The notes under the pieces: model-generated
Told to the model about the DNA's origin: nothing
Seen by the model: the letters and a program-made list of their open reading frames with translations, nothing else
Databases searched by the model: none
Shown: positions 53,106 to 61,748 of the stretch, piece after piece
Layout: the number at the start of each line of letters is the position of its first letter
Numbering within the stretch: position 1 is the first letter of the stretch
Program-made: the position numbers and the translations under genes
Source: Chitinophaga polysaccharea
GTDB lineage: Bacteria > Bacteroidota > Bacteroidia > Chitinophagales > Chitinophagaceae
Assembly: GCF_902150045.1 (NCBI RefSeq)
Contig: NZ_CABFVU010000005.1
Location: 124,001 to 188,000 of the forward strand
Direction: 5' to 3'
DNA length: 64,000 nucleotides

Positions 53106-53311
53106 ATGCCCGCTTATCCAGGATCCTGGCCAGGAAATTAGGCGGTTCTAAAGGGCTTTTTGTCCTTGAATACTGATTTTATTTTGAGATTTTTGGGTTA
53201 GGACTGTACATCTGTAAGGCATATTGTAGGATGCCTCCTGTTATATTTACACTTCACGGGAAAGTAAAACGCCGGTACGCCATATCTTATAGATACGGGG
53301 TATATATGGCT

Positions 53312-53344
53312 TAAATATGGTGTAAATATGGGGTAAATATGGTG
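53312..53344. repeat. 11-base tandem repeat in element copy 2
   Basis: Three consecutive units TAAATATGGTG, TAAATATGGGG and TAAATATGGTG are followed by a partial TATATCC, and a related TATATGG precedes them. It is embedded in the centre of the element and has no known function. Confidence 0.7.
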
Positions 53345-53586
53345 TATATCCGGCGGAAACAGGGAGTATCCATAACCGAAGCCAGGGAGTGTCCATAATC
53401 TCCCCAACACTTCAAAAAACCAGTAGAAAAACTCCGCTTAAATCTCCCCAAATCCTTTATCAATCCAAAATTATCAAATCAGCGTAATCAGCGTAATCAG
53501 TTTAATCCTGAGTCAGACAAAATCCGCGCTAAAAACTTCAAATTTGCTATAAATTTACCCTGCACCTTGCACCCAGGTATGTTTTT

Positions 53587-54270
53587 ATGAAAGTATTGAT
53601 TGTAGAAGATAACAAGGAACTGGCCAGCGGTATTTCCGATTACCTCAACGGGGAAAAGTATATCAGTGAGCTGGCTTATGATATGGAAACAGCCAGGGAA
53701 AAGCTTTCCCTTTTCACGTACGACTGTATCCTGCTGGATATTATGCTACCTGACGGCAACGGGCTGGAGCTGCTTAATTTCATCCGGCAGGAAAACATCA
53801 GTAGCGGCATACTGATCATCTCCGCCAAAGATGCGCTGGATGATAAAGTGAACGGCCTCGAGCGGGGAGCAGACGATTACGTAACAAAGCCTTTTCACCT
53901 GCCGGAGCTGCATGCCCGGCTAAGGGCCATTTACCGCCGTAAGAAGCTGGATGGGAATAGCCTCATTGTTTTTAACGAGATAGAGCTTAATACAGATACC
54001 ATGGAGGCCATGATCAATAATACCCTCCTGGATGTAACCCGGAAGGAATTCGACCTGTTGTTGTATTTTGTGGTCAATAAGAACCGGGTATTGTCGCGGC
54101 AGGCGATCGCTGCCCACCTCTGGGGCGATTACACCGACAACCTGGCTAATTTCGACTTTGTATACCAGCACGTAAAGAACCTGAGAAAGAAGATCAGCGC
54201 CGCAGAAGGAGTGGATTATATAGAAACGGTGTATGGATTAGGGTACAAGTTTAATACCTCCAAAACATGA
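53587..54270 (+). CDS. OmpR/PhoB-type response regulator
   Basis: This 227-aa protein has a receiver domain (EDN at residues 7-9, phospho-acceptor Asp51 in ILLDIMLPDG, Lys in YVTKPFH) and a winged-helix Trans_reg_C domain ending VDYIETVYGLGYKF. It overlaps the histidine kinase gene by four bases (ATGA), so the pair is co-translated. It precedes the efflux genes on the same strand and probably regulates them (context inference). Confidence 0.93.
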   Translation: MKVLIVEDNKELASGISDYLNGEKYISELAYDMETAREKLSLFTYDCILLDIMLPDGNGLELLNFIRQENISSGILIISAKDALDDKVNGLERGADDYVTKPFHLPELHARLRAIYRRKKLDGNSLIVFNEIELNTDTMEAMINNTLLDVTRKEFDLLLYFVVNKNRVLSRQAIAAHLWGDYTDNLANFDFVYQHVKNLRKKISAAEGVDYIETVYGLGYKFNTSKT

Positions 54271-55577
54271 AGCTGCTTAATAAAATAACGTTATGGTTTA
54301 TCGGGATCGTATTCCTGATCACGCCCATCACGATGTACATCTCCCGGAACAACATCAAAAAACACCTGGATGATGCGGAAATAGCGCGTATGACCGCCGT
54401 GAACGACCGGGTGGCCCAGCAAATGATGGCCGGCGAAAAACCGGACCGCTATACCCATGGACGGCCCATACAGATCAGCACCATCACAGGCCCGCTCCCG
54501 GAAAAGAAAGTGGCGGTAACAAAAGATAATTTCATCGCGGAAGACCTTGGTCAGAAGGAATGCCGCATCACGGTAGATTCCTGGTATATGATCGGCAACC
54601 AGCCATATAAAATATCTTCATTTAATTATGTGATCAAGTCGGAAGAAATATTCCGCGGCATGCTTAGCACCGTAGTATGGAAAATGCTGCTCATGATCTT
54701 CGCGGTGTCTGTAACGGCGCGATTGCTTTCCAGGAAGATCTTTTCCCCGCTGCGCCGTACCATGAAAGCCATTCACCGCTTCGACCTGAAACAGAAAAAT
54801 AAACTGCAGCTGCCGGAAACCACTACTACGGAGTTCAAAGAGCTGAATGTTTTTCTCAGCAAAATGACCGATAAGGCTATGGAAGATTACGCCGCCGTAA
54901 AAGAGTTCAGCGAAAATGCCTCGCATGAACTGCAAACACCACTGGCCGTGATCCGCAGCAAAATAGAACTGCTGTCTGAAACCAATATCGATGGCGTACA
55001 AGCCGCACTGATAGGAGATATGCAGAACGCGATCGAAAAATTGTCGCATATCAACCGCTCCCTTATCCTGCTTACCAAACTGGAGAACCAGGAATTCAAA
55101 GTGTCTGAAAGCATTAAGTTTTGCCGCGTGGTGAAAGATGTGATCGCCACTTATGAAGACTGGATCACTATGCGCGAAATTGCACTCACCACCAACCTCG
55201 ATAAAAATATCCCGCTCAGTATTCATCCCGCACTGGCGGAAATGCTTATCAGCAACCTGCTGAGCAATGCGATCCGGCATAACCGCGACGGCGGACAAAT
55301 AAAAATGGTGCTCACCCACCGCGATCTCTGCATCAGCAACACTGGTATACCTCCACAGATCCCTACCTGTGAACTGTTCCAGCGGTTTAAGAAAAGCAAC
55401 CAGAGCAACGACAGTATCGGGCTTGGGCTTGCCATCGTTAAACAGATCTGCGAAGTGAACGGCTATGAAGTGGAATACGATTACGCCGATGGCTGGCATA
55501 AGATCCGGGTAGCATTTTACAAAAAACAGACAGTAAACAGCGAAACCCAGTCTGCAGCGGCCGCAGTAGCTGTTTAA
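54267..55577 (+). CDS. sensor histidine kinase
   Basis: This 436-aa membrane protein has an N-terminal helix (ITLWFIGIVFLITPITMYI), a periplasmic sensor of about 110 residues, a second helix (VVWKMLLMIFAVSVTARLLS), a HAMP-like linker, a HisKA domain with phospho-acceptor His220 in SENASHELQTPLAVIRS, and an ATPase domain with N-box NLLSNAIRHN and GIGLGLAIVKQIC-type G-box (SIGLGLAIVKQICEVNGY). It has no other sensory domain. The gene overlaps the response regulator and is followed at 122 bases by the efflux genes. Confidence 0.93.
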   Translation: MKLLNKITLWFIGIVFLITPITMYISRNNIKKHLDDAEIARMTAVNDRVAQQMMAGEKPDRYTHGRPIQISTITGPLPEKKVAVTKDNFIAEDLGQKECRITVDSWYMIGNQPYKISSFNYVIKSEEIFRGMLSTVVWKMLLMIFAVSVTARLLSRKIFSPLRRTMKAIHRFDLKQKNKLQLPETTTTEFKELNVFLSKMTDKAMEDYAAVKEFSENASHELQTPLAVIRSKIELLSETNIDGVQAALIGDMQNAIEKLSHINRSLILLTKLENQEFKVSESIKFCRVVKDVIATYEDWITMREIALTTNLDKNIPLSIHPALAEMLISNLLSNAIRHNRDGGQIKMVLTHRDLCISNTGIPPQIPTCELFQRFKKSNQSNDSIGLGLAIVKQICEVNGYEVEYDYADGWHKIRVAFYKKQTVNSETQSAAAAVAV

Positions 55578-55698
55578 CTGTCCATCTCACAAAAAAAAAT
55601 CCCGGATTTCCGTTTCCTTCAAGTTTACTTCAAAATGATACAGAAATTTTGCGGTTGAATATCCTTCAGGACATTTCAACCGTAAAATCTATCTATTC

Positions 55699-57081
55699 AT
55701 GTGGAGCAAGAAATATTGGCTGTTGGCGGTTGTATCCCTGTTTCCGGGCTACAACTTGTATGCACAACAGGTATTTACACTTAAGCAGGCTATTGATACG
55801 GCTATTGCCAATTATGGGACCATCCGCGCCAAAGCCAGCTACACTGCAGCTTCCCGGGAACAGGTATCCCAGGCCCGCCGCGATTACCTGCCTAATTTGA
55901 ATGTGGCAGCACAGCAGGATTATGGTACCGTAAACGGCCAGAATGGCCCGCTGTATGGCTTCGGAGGCTTAAGCGTGGCTTCCTCCGGCCTGCCCCTCGA
56001 TCATCAGAACTGGAACGCCTCCTTCGGCGCTTTATACCTTACTAATATCAACTGGGATTTCTTCGCTTTTGGCAGGGCTAAGGAAAAAGTTAAAACAGCA
56101 TTAGCGGCCGCCGCTCAGAACGACAAAGACTGGCAACAGGAGATTTTTAAGCACAAAATAAAAGTGGCGGCCACTTATTTAAACCTCGTTGCTGCACAAC
56201 AGCTCACCCGATCCTACAGGGAAAATCTGGAACGTGCAGACACTATCAGAACAGTAGTGGTTACCCGCGTGAAGAACGGGCTGATAGCAGGCGTGGACTC
56301 CTCCCAGGCCAACGCGGAATACTCCAATGCAAAAATTGCCCTTACTAAAGCAAGGGATTTTGAACAAACACAAAGCAATGAACTGGCGCAGCTGCTGGGT
56401 ATTGCACCCCGGCAGTTTATTCTGGATACTTCTTACGTAGCCCGCATCCCTGCACTGCCACAGCAAGCCCTTTCCCCGGAAAACCACCCGCTGCTGCAAT
56501 GGTATAAAAGCAGGATCGCACTGAGCGATGAACAGGCGAAGTATGCCAAAACCTTTTACTACCCCGCGTTTACACTGGTAGGCGTATTGCAGACAAGGGG
56601 CTCCGGGTTTGGCAATGGCTATGCAGCTGATCAAACGGACTTTACGCACAACTACTGGGATGGCGTAAAACCTACCCGCACCAATTACCTGTTTGGCATA
56701 GGCGTTACCTGGAATATCACACAGCCCTTCCGTATTTCAAGGCAGGTGAAGGCGCAACAGCTCACCAGCCAGGGCCTGCAGGAAGAATATAATCTTGCTG
56801 ATCAGCAGATCCGTGCACAGCTGGATCTCTCCGATATAAAAATTAAAAACGCGCTGGATAACTACCTGGAATCGCCCGTACAGGTGAAAGCCGCTTCAGA
56901 TGCCTATCTCCAGAAATCAGTATTGTATAAGAACGGACTGACCAACCTGGTGGATGTAACACAGGCACTGTATGCGCTCATCAGGGCGGAAACAGACAAG
57001 GATATTGCCTATAGTAATGTATGGCAGGCACTATTGCTGAAAGCCGCCGCAGTGGGCGACTTCAGCATCTTTGAAAATTAG
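55699..57081 (+). CDS. TolC family outer membrane efflux protein
   Basis: This 460-aa protein has a signal peptide (KKYWLLAVVSLFPGYNLYAQQ) and the TolC/OEP layout with two repeats of helical hairpins (VTRVKNGLIAGVDSSQANAEYSNAKIALTKARD, and QQIRAQLDLSDIKIKNALDNYLESPVQVKAASDAYLQKSVLYKNGLTN, within 56250-56950). It forms the outer membrane channel for the RND pump that begins 53 bases after its stop. Confidence 0.92.
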   Translation: MWSKKYWLLAVVSLFPGYNLYAQQVFTLKQAIDTAIANYGTIRAKASYTAASREQVSQARRDYLPNLNVAAQQDYGTVNGQNGPLYGFGGLSVASSGLPLDHQNWNASFGALYLTNINWDFFAFGRAKEKVKTALAAAAQNDKDWQQEIFKHKIKVAATYLNLVAAQQLTRSYRENLERADTIRTVVVTRVKNGLIAGVDSSQANAEYSNAKIALTKARDFEQTQSNELAQLLGIAPRQFILDTSYVARIPALPQQALSPENHPLLQWYKSRIALSDEQAKYAKTFYYPAFTLVGVLQTRGSGFGNGYAADQTDFTHNYWDGVKPTRTNYLFGIGVTWNITQPFRISRQVKAQQLTSQGLQEEYNLADQQIRAQLDLSDIKIKNALDNYLESPVQVKAASDAYLQKSVLYKNGLTNLVDVTQALYALIRAETDKDIAYSNVWQALLLKAAAVGDFSIFEN

Positions 57082-57134
57082 CTTTTCGTTAAACGGACGC
57101 CATTGACGGCTTTATTTATCAACATTTCAGTACC

Positions 57135-60100
57135 ATGAACCTAATCAGTTTTGCTTTAAAGAAACCCATCACCATCCTGGTGCTGGTTGCCGGCCTGTTC
57201 TTCTTCGGGATAAAAGCAGTCAATACTATCAAGATTGATATCTTCCCGAAGCTGGATATGCCGGTAATTTACGTGTCGCATCCTTTTGGTGGGTACACGC
57301 CAAAGCAGATGGAATCCTTCTTTGCCAAACAATATATCAACATATTCCTTTTTGTAAATGGTGTTAAAAGCATAGAAACAAAAAATATCCAGGGGCTTAC
57401 GCTGATGAAGATCAACTTTTATCCTGGTACCAATATGGCGCAGGCGGCAGCGGAAGTGAGCGCCTTCTCCAACAGGATACAGGCCATCTTTCCACCTGGT
57501 TCCAACCCGCCGTTTATTATACGTTTTGATGCCTCCACTTTGCCGGTAGGCCAGCTGGTACTGAGCAGCGATAAACGCAGTAACAACGAACTGCTGGATA
57601 TGGCCAACGTATACGTGCGCTCTTCCTTTACATCTATCCCCGGGCTGATAGGTTCCACTCCATTCGGAGGGAACATGCGTACCGTGGTGATCAAGGCAGA
57701 TCCTGAGCTGCTCCGCCAGCATAACATGACGCCGGATCAGCTGGTGGAAGCCATGCGTTTAAATAACCAAACGGCGCCTTCCGGTAACGTGCGTATCGGG
57801 GATAACAACTATATCACACCTGCCAATACTACTATCCGTACAGTAAAGGATTTTGAAAATATACCTTTGTTTAAGGGAGATGTACAAAACCTTTACCTGA
57901 GAGATGTAGCCACCGTAGAAGACGGGGCGGATGTTACCGCGGGCTATGCCCTGGTAAATGGACGCCGCTCTGTATATCTCAGTATTGCAAAAGGTGCAGA
58001 CGCCTCTACCTGGGAAGTGGTGCAGAACCTGAAAAAGTCGTTGCCCAAAATGCAGGCGCAGCTGCCGGAAGACGTGAAACTGAGCTATGAGTTTGACCAG
58101 TCCACCTACGTGATCAATTCCGTAAAAAGCCTGCTCACAGAAGGTATCATCGGCGCCATCCTTACCGGCTTAATGGTACTGTTATTCCTTGGTGATCCGC
58201 GCGGTGCGATGATCGTGATCCTTACTATTCCCACCTCGGTTATTTCCGCTGTACTTTTCCTCAGCCTCTTCGGGCAAACCATCAATATTATGACGCTGAG
58301 CGGACTGGCGCTGGCTATCGGTATCCTGGTAGATGAGAGTACGGTAACGATAGAAAATATACACCAGCACCTGGATATGGGCAAACCCAAAGCACTGGCC
58401 ATCTGGGATGCCTGCCAGGAAATTGCTTTCCCAAAACTGCTGATCCTGTTCTGTATCCTCGCGGTGTTTGCACCGGCATTTACCATGGGGGGCATCCCTG
58501 GTTCCCTGTTCCTGCCGCTGGCCCTGGCCATAGGTTTCAGCATGATCATCTCTTATTTCCTGGCACAAACATTTGTGCCTATCATGGCCAACTGGGTCAT
58601 GAAAGTAAAGCATCATAAAAAAGCAGATGGTAAGGAGATGACCGATGCGGAAGAGTTTGCGGCTGCCGGTCTTGCAGGGGAGAAAGATACCTGGGAGCAA
58701 AAGAAATTGCTGGTGGAGCGCCACGACTTTAACAACAACGGCAAAGTTGGTGGCTTTGAACGCCTGAGAAACCGCTACCTGCGCTTTATCCAGCGGATGA
58801 TGCCTTACCGTAAACCGATTGTGATCGTTTACCTGGTAGCCGTTTGCGGTATCGTGGCATTGCTGCTGAACAGCATTGGCCGTGATGTATTACCGAAAGT
58901 AAATGGCAGCCAGTTCCAGGTGAGAATGCGGGTGCCTGATGGTACACGTATTGAGCGTACGGAAGAACAAACCATCAAGCTGCTGGATGGTATTAACCAG
59001 GTAGTAGGAAAGGAGAACGTTTCTATCACCTCCGCGTATATTGGAATGCACCCCCAGCTGTTTTCCACGGCGCCCATCTTCCTGTGGATGGCAGGCCCGC
59101 ATGAATCTGTAATACAGGTATCGCTCAGCGAGCATTACAAAACCAACCTCGATGAATTAAAAGATAAGATCAGGGAGAAAGCAAAAGCGATTGATCCGAA
59201 GATCAGTCTTTCCTTTGAGCCTATAGAACTAACGGATAAGATCCTCAGCCAGGGCTCACCCACACCGGTGGAAGTAAGGTTTGCAGGCCGGGACCGGAAG
59301 CTGAGCGAGCAGTATGCGCAGAAGCTGATCACCCAGTTAAAGAAACTGCCTTATCTCCGTGATGTGCAGCTGGGGCAATCCATAAAATATCCTGCTATCA
59401 ATGTAAATATAGACCGTATCAGGGCCGCGCAGCTGGGAGTGGATATGAATGATATATCCCGTTCCCTGGTGGCTTCTACTTCTTCGTCGAGGCTTACGGA
59501 AAAGAATATTTGGGTAGATGAAAAAGCGGGTTTGAGTTACAACGTGCAGGTACAGGTGCCGGAAAGTAAGATGAACAGCCAGGCGCAGATCGGGGAAATC
59601 CCTTTATTAAGAAATGCTTCCCGCCCGGTGCTGAGTGATGTGGCTACCATGTCGGTAGATACTACTTATGGTGAAGTGGATAACCTGGGCGCCATGCCTA
59701 CACTAACGGTAACGGCTAACCTGAATAATACAGATCTTGGCTCGGCTTCGGCAGATGTAAAGAAAGCCATTGCTGCATTAGGAGAGCTGCCCCGGGGATT
59801 GAACGTGGAACTGATCGGGTTAAGCAGTACGCTCACCGATACGCTGGATAGCCTGCAGGGCGGATTGATTGTAGCCATCGTGGTGATCTTCCTGATGCTG
59901 GCGGCCAATTTCCAGTCGTTCAAAGTATCGGCGGTGGTACTGGCTACAGTGCCGGCAGTATTGCTAGGCTCCCTTGCATTGCTGATGCTGTGCGGCTCTA
60001 CGCTGAACCTGCAATCGTACATGGGGATGATCATGTCGGTAGGGGTGTCTATTTCCAACGCAGTGCTGCTCATCACCAATGCGGAACAGCTCCGCAAGCA

Positions 60101-60407
60101 TAACGGCGATGCGCTGTTATCCGCATCAGAAGCGGCTGCCCTGCGTATCCGTCCTATCCTGATGACAGCCCTGGCTATGGTGGTGGGAATGATCCCTATG
60201 GCCAGCGGTCTTGGTGAAGCAGGCGACCAGTCGTCGCCGCTGGGAAGGGCCGTGATCGGCGGCCTGGTGGCATCCACCTTTGCGGCCTTGTTTATATTGC
60301 CTCTGGCGTTTGCATGGGGACAGGGAAAAGCGGGCACGCAAAGCGTATCGCTGCACCCCAGGGATGAAGAAAGTATTCACTATATCCCATCGGACGAAAA
60401 AGCATAA
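57135..60407 (+). CDS. RND efflux pump inner membrane subunit with an EF-hand-like loop
   Basis: This 1090-aa transporter has 12 predicted helices and two periplasmic pore domains. Helix 4 (GLALAIGILVDESTVTIENI) carries a VDE set in place of the Asp pair of AcrB-type pumps. The cytoplasmic linker between helices 6 and 7 (about residues 490-560) is unusually long. It contains DFNNNGKVGGFE at residues 531-542, which matches a canonical 12-residue EF-hand loop (D1, N3, N5, G6, V8, E12). Whether it binds calcium is unknown. TolC precedes it and the membrane-fusion protein follows by 30 bases. Confidence 0.93.
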   Translation: MNLISFALKKPITILVLVAGLFFFGIKAVNTIKIDIFPKLDMPVIYVSHPFGGYTPKQMESFFAKQYINIFLFVNGVKSIETKNIQGLTLMKINFYPGTNMAQAAAEVSAFSNRIQAIFPPGSNPPFIIRFDASTLPVGQLVLSSDKRSNNELLDMANVYVRSSFTSIPGLIGSTPFGGNMRTVVIKADPELLRQHNMTPDQLVEAMRLNNQTAPSGNVRIGDNNYITPANTTIRTVKDFENIPLFKGDVQNLYLRDVATVEDGADVTAGYALVNGRRSVYLSIAKGADASTWEVVQNLKKSLPKMQAQLPEDVKLSYEFDQSTYVINSVKSLLTEGIIGAILTGLMVLLFLGDPRGAMIVILTIPTSVISAVLFLSLFGQTINIMTLSGLALAIGILVDESTVTIENIHQHLDMGKPKALAIWDACQEIAFPKLLILFCILAVFAPAFTMGGIPGSLFLPLALAIGFSMIISYFLAQTFVPIMANWVMKVKHHKKADGKEMTDAEEFAAAGLAGEKDTWEQKKLLVERHDFNNNGKVGGFERLRNRYLRFIQRMMPYRKPIVIVYLVAVCGIVALLLNSIGRDVLPKVNGSQFQVRMRVPDGTRIERTEEQTIKLLDGINQVVGKENVSITSAYIGMHPQLFSTAPIFLWMAGPHESVIQVSLSEHYKTNLDELKDKIREKAKAIDPKISLSFEPIELTDKILSQGSPTPVEVRFAGRDRKLSEQYAQKLITQLKKLPYLRDVQLGQSIKYPAINVNIDRIRAAQLGVDMNDISRSLVASTSSSRLTEKNIWVDEKAGLSYNVQVQVPESKMNSQAQIGEIPLLRNASRPVLSDVATMSVDTTYGEVDNLGAMPTLTVTANLNNTDLGSASADVKKAIAALGELPRGLNVELIGLSSTLTDTLDSLQGGLIVAIVVIFLMLAANFQSFKVSAVVLATVPAVLLGSLALLMLCGSTLNLQSYMGMIMSVGVSISNAVLLITNAEQLRKHNGDALLSASEAAALRIRPILMTALAMVVGMIPMASGLGEAGDQSSPLGRAVIGGLVASTFAALFILPLAFAWGQGKAGTQSVSLHPRDEESIHYIPSDEKA

Positions 60408-60437
60408 CCATTATCTAATTCTTTTAAAATATACTTT

Positions 60438-61559
60438 ATGAACAGCGGTACCCGTATTACATTTCCTTTATTGTCAGCGATGGTGATCACCGCAGGACTG
60501 TACAGTTGCAGTACTTCCGGCGCCAAAGAAGGAAAAGACACATCCGCCATTGAAGCAGCAGCCCCTCTTGAAGTTTTCTCCCTGGAAAAGGGCAGCCTGT
60601 CTTCTTCCATCCAGATCCCCGGTGAGCTGATCGCTTTCCAGCAGGTGGATCTTTATGCCAAGGTGAGCAGCTTTATTAAAAAGATGAATGTAGATGTAGG
60701 AAGCGAAGTATCCACCGGTCAGCTGCTGGCTACCATGGAAGCGCCGGAGATCAACTCACAGCTGTCGGGCGCCGAATCCCGCCTGAAATCGCAGGAGGCC
60801 ATTTATTTGTCCAGTAAGGCTACTTACGATCGCCTGCTGGAAACGAGTAAAACGCCGGGTACTGTTTCACAGAACGACCTGGACCTGGCCTTTGCCCGGC
60901 AGAAATCCGACCTGGCCCAGCTGGATGCAGCCAAAGCTGCGCACCGCGAAGTAGGCGACAACCGTAATTACCTGGAAATACGTGCGCCTTTCAGCGGTGT
61001 GATCACCGCGCGTAATGTAAGCGCCGGCGCCTATGTGGGCCCTTCAGGAAAGGGCTCTGAAATGCCTATTTTTACCCTGCAGGAACAGAAGAAACTGAGG
61101 CTGGTGGTGAGCGTACCGGAAGCCTACACCAGTTACCTGACTAACCAGAGCGAAGTAGCTTTCAAGGTAAGATCTCTGAACAACAAAGAATTCAAAGGAA
61201 AAGTGATCCGCCTGGCCGGCGCACTGGACCGCAAGCTCAGGGCGCAGCATATTGAAATTGATGTAGCCAATAACGATAAATCATTGTTGCCCGGTATGGT
61301 GGCGGAAGTAGCCATTCCCCTCACCGGCAACGCCAGCAATTTCCTGGTGCCCTCGTCTGCAGTCCTTAATTCTACCAAAGGCGTATTTGTGCTGAAGATC
61401 CGGGACAAACATTCGAAATGGGTACCGGTAACTACTGGTCGCAGTGAAAACGGTAAAACCGAAGTGTTCGGAGAGCTCACTGCCGGCGATACCCTGGTAA
61501 CCACCGCCAGCGAGGAAATAAGGGATAATGCTCCCGTACCCAATGTAAAAGTTAAGTAG
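60438..61559 (+). CDS. RND efflux periplasmic adaptor, lipoprotein form
   Basis: This 373-aa membrane-fusion protein has a lipobox near Cys24 (AGLYSC), so it is anchored to the inner membrane like AcrA. It then has a barrel-sandwich domain (SIQIPGELIAFQQVDLYAKVSSFIKKMNVDVGSEVSTGQLLATMEAPEI, 60603-60755), a helical hairpin, a beta-barrel and a C-terminal membrane-proximal part (GSENGKTEVFGELTAGDTLV-like, SENGKTEVFGELTAGDTLVT). It is the last gene of the pump operon and is followed by a terminator. Confidence 0.93.
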   Translation: MNSGTRITFPLLSAMVITAGLYSCSTSGAKEGKDTSAIEAAAPLEVFSLEKGSLSSSIQIPGELIAFQQVDLYAKVSSFIKKMNVDVGSEVSTGQLLATMEAPEINSQLSGAESRLKSQEAIYLSSKATYDRLLETSKTPGTVSQNDLDLAFARQKSDLAQLDAAKAAHREVGDNRNYLEIRAPFSGVITARNVSAGAYVGPSGKGSEMPIFTLQEQKKLRLVVSVPEAYTSYLTNQSEVAFKVRSLNNKEFKGKVIRLAGALDRKLRAQHIEIDVANNDKSLLPGMVAEVAIPLTGNASNFLVPSSAVLNSTKGVFVLKIRDKHSKWVPVTTGRSENGKTEVFGELTAGDTLVTTASEEIRDNAPVPNVKVK

Positions 61560-61583
61560 ATAGATAGTGGATGAAGAAGAAGT

Positions 61584-61616
61584 GGTCGCACCAGAAATGG
61601 TGCGGCCCTTTTTTAT
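61584..61616 (+). terminator. terminator of the efflux operon
   Basis: GGTCGCACC (61584-61592) pairs with GGTGCGGCC (61599-61607, one G-T pair) around AGAAAT, followed by CTTTTTTA. It lies 25 bases after the adaptor stop. Confidence 0.85.
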
Positions 61617-61748
61617 TCCCGGGGAATTTCCGGTTTGCCCCTTACACAACAACTTTTTCCGCTTTGCGTAAATCAAATTCCGTATCTGTCTGCAGAGATA
61701 TAGCATATGCCCCGAACTTTGCGCCTGCAAATTTTAAGGAATCAGACA

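Larger units (their letters stand above)
52795..53527. repeat. 733-bp long inverted-repeat element, copy 2
   Basis: Outer arms of 55 bases (52795-52849 and 53473-53527) are exact reverse complements with the same GCGGATTTTGTCTGACTCAGG end and GATTACGCTGATTAC core as copy 1. Pairing continues imperfectly for about 70 more bases inward (GGGGAGATTTAAGCGG and a GGTTTTTTGAAG segment). The 480-base centre holds a terminator (53063-53105) and an 11-mer tandem repeat (53312-53344) but no believable gene. The only frames inside, of about 70 codons on the minus strand, look non-coding. It begins 2 bases after the third thioredoxin stop, at a gene 3' end as in copy 1. Confidence 0.9.

Noticed and set aside
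53312..53344. Tandem units considered as a CRISPR or iteron array
   Set aside because: There are only three 11-mers with no spacers, no cas genes and no replication gene nearby.
54618..55499. 293-codon minus-strand frame opposite the histidine kinase
   Set aside because: The plus strand carries clear HisKA and ATPase motifs here, so the opposite frame is an artefact.
59666..60337. 223-codon minus-strand frame opposite the RND pump
   Set aside because: It is rich in Thr, Ser, Pro and Ala as expected for the antisense of hydrophobic helices, and has no domain.
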